DNA of 64,000 nucleotides from Cristatella mucedo. Lineage: Eukaryota; Bryozoa; Phylactolaemata; Cristatellidae. A model generated the notes under the pieces. The model did not search any database and was not told the origin of the DNA. It saw nothing but the letters and a program-made list of their open reading frames with translations. The translations under genes and the position numbers were made by a program. Every line of letters starts with the position of its first letter. Positions within the stretch are counted from its first letter, which is position 1. The stretch is from positions 771,001 through 835,000 of the forward strand of contig WPIO01000014.1 of NCBI GenBank assembly GCA_009760855.2, written 5' to 3'. This document shows positions 62,200 to 64,000 of the stretch, piece by piece.

Positions 62200-63810
62200 C
62201 GCTTCCGGCCGAGCGGGCTGCCGACTAAAGGGAGAAGTCGCTTAGAGCGCCACGAGGTGCAGCATCGAGCTCGAGTCCCATTCGGCGACGTGCGCGGCCG
62301 CGGAAATGCCGAGCGCTCGCACAGGCGGTCAAGGGTCAACCCGGGTCACCCCGGACGGTGCGCATCGGTCGCACTCCGAGCGCTCATCGGCGGCCGGCTC
62401 CGGTACCCACACTCGGGGCGAGGGCGCGCGGGGCGTCGTCGCAGCGCCATTCGTTTCTACTCGCGGAGCACCTCTGCCGGACCATTCGGGGAGCGGCGAA
62501 CAGGCGACTCGCTCGCTGCGACGGGCCTGTCTAAACGAGGCGGGCACGGCCTGCCCGCCTTCCCTGCTTCGGCTGCGAAGTTCTGCCCCTTGTCGGCCCG
62601 CGCACCGCGTGGCGGCAATTCCTCGCAATGTCGCTAGCTCTCGCCGCTTTTCGGAGGCTGCGAATCGGCGCGGTCACTGCCCCAGGCACAAACGATCGAC
62701 GGCTCGACGGATTCGAGATACGGCTGATGCGTCGAGCGAAAAATCGGTTGGGCGATCCGGCTTTAAACAGAGGTCAGTTATAACAAAAACCAAGCAATGT
62801 CGTTGGAAGAGCAAGCTAGATGAAGGCTTGCGCGCTCGCGCTAGTCCAGCTATCCAACCACCACCATCCCCCCAGGCTGCCGTCAGCGTAGCCAGGCACG
62901 CCAGAGCGCGGGTGGTTCGCGGGCGTCCCAACTGCTCAGAGGGGTTTAGGGATGTGTGGACCATTTTCTCTTGTGCCCCTGCAGAGCGGCAGAGAGTTCC
63001 GTGGGCCTGCATATTTTGAACGTTCAAATAGTAACCATCCATCGCGTGTTTACACTGCTGAATGGAGATAAGTGGGCTTATTCTCGTTGGGTCTGTTTGG
63101 CCTGCGTCCGTAAGCAACGCCTGCCGCCCCGCAATAGATCACGTGGGGTGTGACGTCATGAGTAAGTAGCCTAATTCTGACCGAGCATTAAATGCTTTGC
63201 GCGACGATGCTGAGCACGGCCGAGTCTCTGAGCCGGCCCTAGACAAAGGCCCCGTGCGTGGGTAAGTTTCGCTATCCACGACCGAACTCGCCGCCGCAGC
63301 CGCAGCCGCCGCCGCCGCAGCCGCTGCAGCCGCTGCAGCAGCCGCATACCTGCCGCTTCCGCACGCGCGGGGGGGGGGGGGGGGGGGTTCGATGGCAGGG
63401 ACCGTTGGATAAGAAGTTGGATGGGCGGTGCGCCGCGGCACTTTTTATACGCCGTCCAGAAGCGAAGCTGCCAACGCTCGGTTGCTACACTCGCGAAGCA
63501 GATCGGCCGCGAGCGATCGGAGACGCCGCCCGCCCGCCCGCCCGCCCGCTGCGGGATCGGGAGCTCGCTCGCGGCGAGCGCCGCCGCCGGGCGGCCGTCA
63601 GCTGGCCTCTCCGAGCGTCTTTCGATTGTCCCCGGGCGATCTGCTCTCCACGCCGACGCCAGCGCCCGGATGACGCAGTTCGGCGCTCGCTCGTCTTGCA
63701 TCGCTGGAGCGAGCGAGCGAGCGTCGGCGCCGCACTCGGAGCGTTCAACCGCGCCTCCGACGCCCGCGGTAACGCCCGCGCCCGAGTGAGCAGCGTCGCG
63801 AGCAGGGGGC
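62200..63810. promoter_or_regulatory. Extended CpG-rich region
   Basis: About 1.6 kb is GC- and CpG-rich, with GCC/GCA triplets (63293-63345) and a G run (about 63369-63387). On the minus strand gtataaaaag (about 63440-63450) forms a TATA-box-like word. Long open frames (plus 62306-63019, 237 codons; minus 63171-63818, 215 codons) are unrecognised and could be chance in such composition. Confidence 0.3.
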
Positions 63811-63821
63811 GCGTCCAAGCA

Positions 63822-64000
<179 letters not shown>

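Overview
The window is eukaryotic, animal-type DNA. It holds one long spliced protein gene on the + strand, surrounded and invaded by non-LTR retrotransposon fragments, tRNA-derived SINEs, DNA-transposon-like repeats and very long microsatellites. There is no operon structure, Shine-Dalgarno site, rRNA or CRISPR array. The single gene encodes a full ABCB / P-glycoprotein-type transporter (TMD1-NBD1-linker-TMD2-NBD2), which together with about 26 kb of introns and APE-type LINEs points to an invertebrate metazoan. A flatworm or other lophotrochozoan seems possible, but that is a guess; the sequence alone does not fix the phylum.

Layout. 1-16.4 kb: intergenic DNA with LINE copies (1.44-2.79 and 12.3-13.4 kb), several SINEs, a DNA-transposon-like relic (11.5-12.04 kb), CpG-rich blocks near 6 and 8.5 kb, and GA, GACA and GT tracts. 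16.465-42.337 kb: the ABCB gene, which I rebuilt as 24 coding exons (4206 nt, 1401 residues plus stop). All exon junctions keep one reading frame; 22 introns are GT-AG and one is GC-AG. The ATG has an in-frame TGA two codons upstream and the stop is at 42335-42337. Its introns carry LINEs in both orientations, SINEs, a TIR-flanked element and long CT, AT and CA tracts. 42.3-43.5 kb: 3' flank with candidate poly(A) signals. 43.56-47.3 kb: a nearly complete but broken minus-strand LINE with APE endonuclease and reverse transcriptase. 47.6-48.4 kb: about 0.8 kb of CT repeat. 49.9-58.7 kb: SINEs, LINE 3' ends, and a decayed plus-strand retrotransposon of the restriction-like-endonuclease (R2/NeSL-like) group at 52.0-54.7 kb. 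58.7-64 kb: GC-rich DNA with CpG-rich blocks and simple repeats in which I recognise no gene; the window ends inside a GA tract.

How the parts relate. One tRNA-derived SINE family (SINE-1) ends in the same roughly 48-nt sequence as the 3' end of the abundant LINE family, as expected of a SINE mobilised by its partner LINE, and SINE-1 copies sit inside LINE copies. A second tRNA-derived family (SINE-2) has a different 3' end and also nests in a LINE. The transporter gene appears intact and probably functional, while every transposon copy in the window looks dead.
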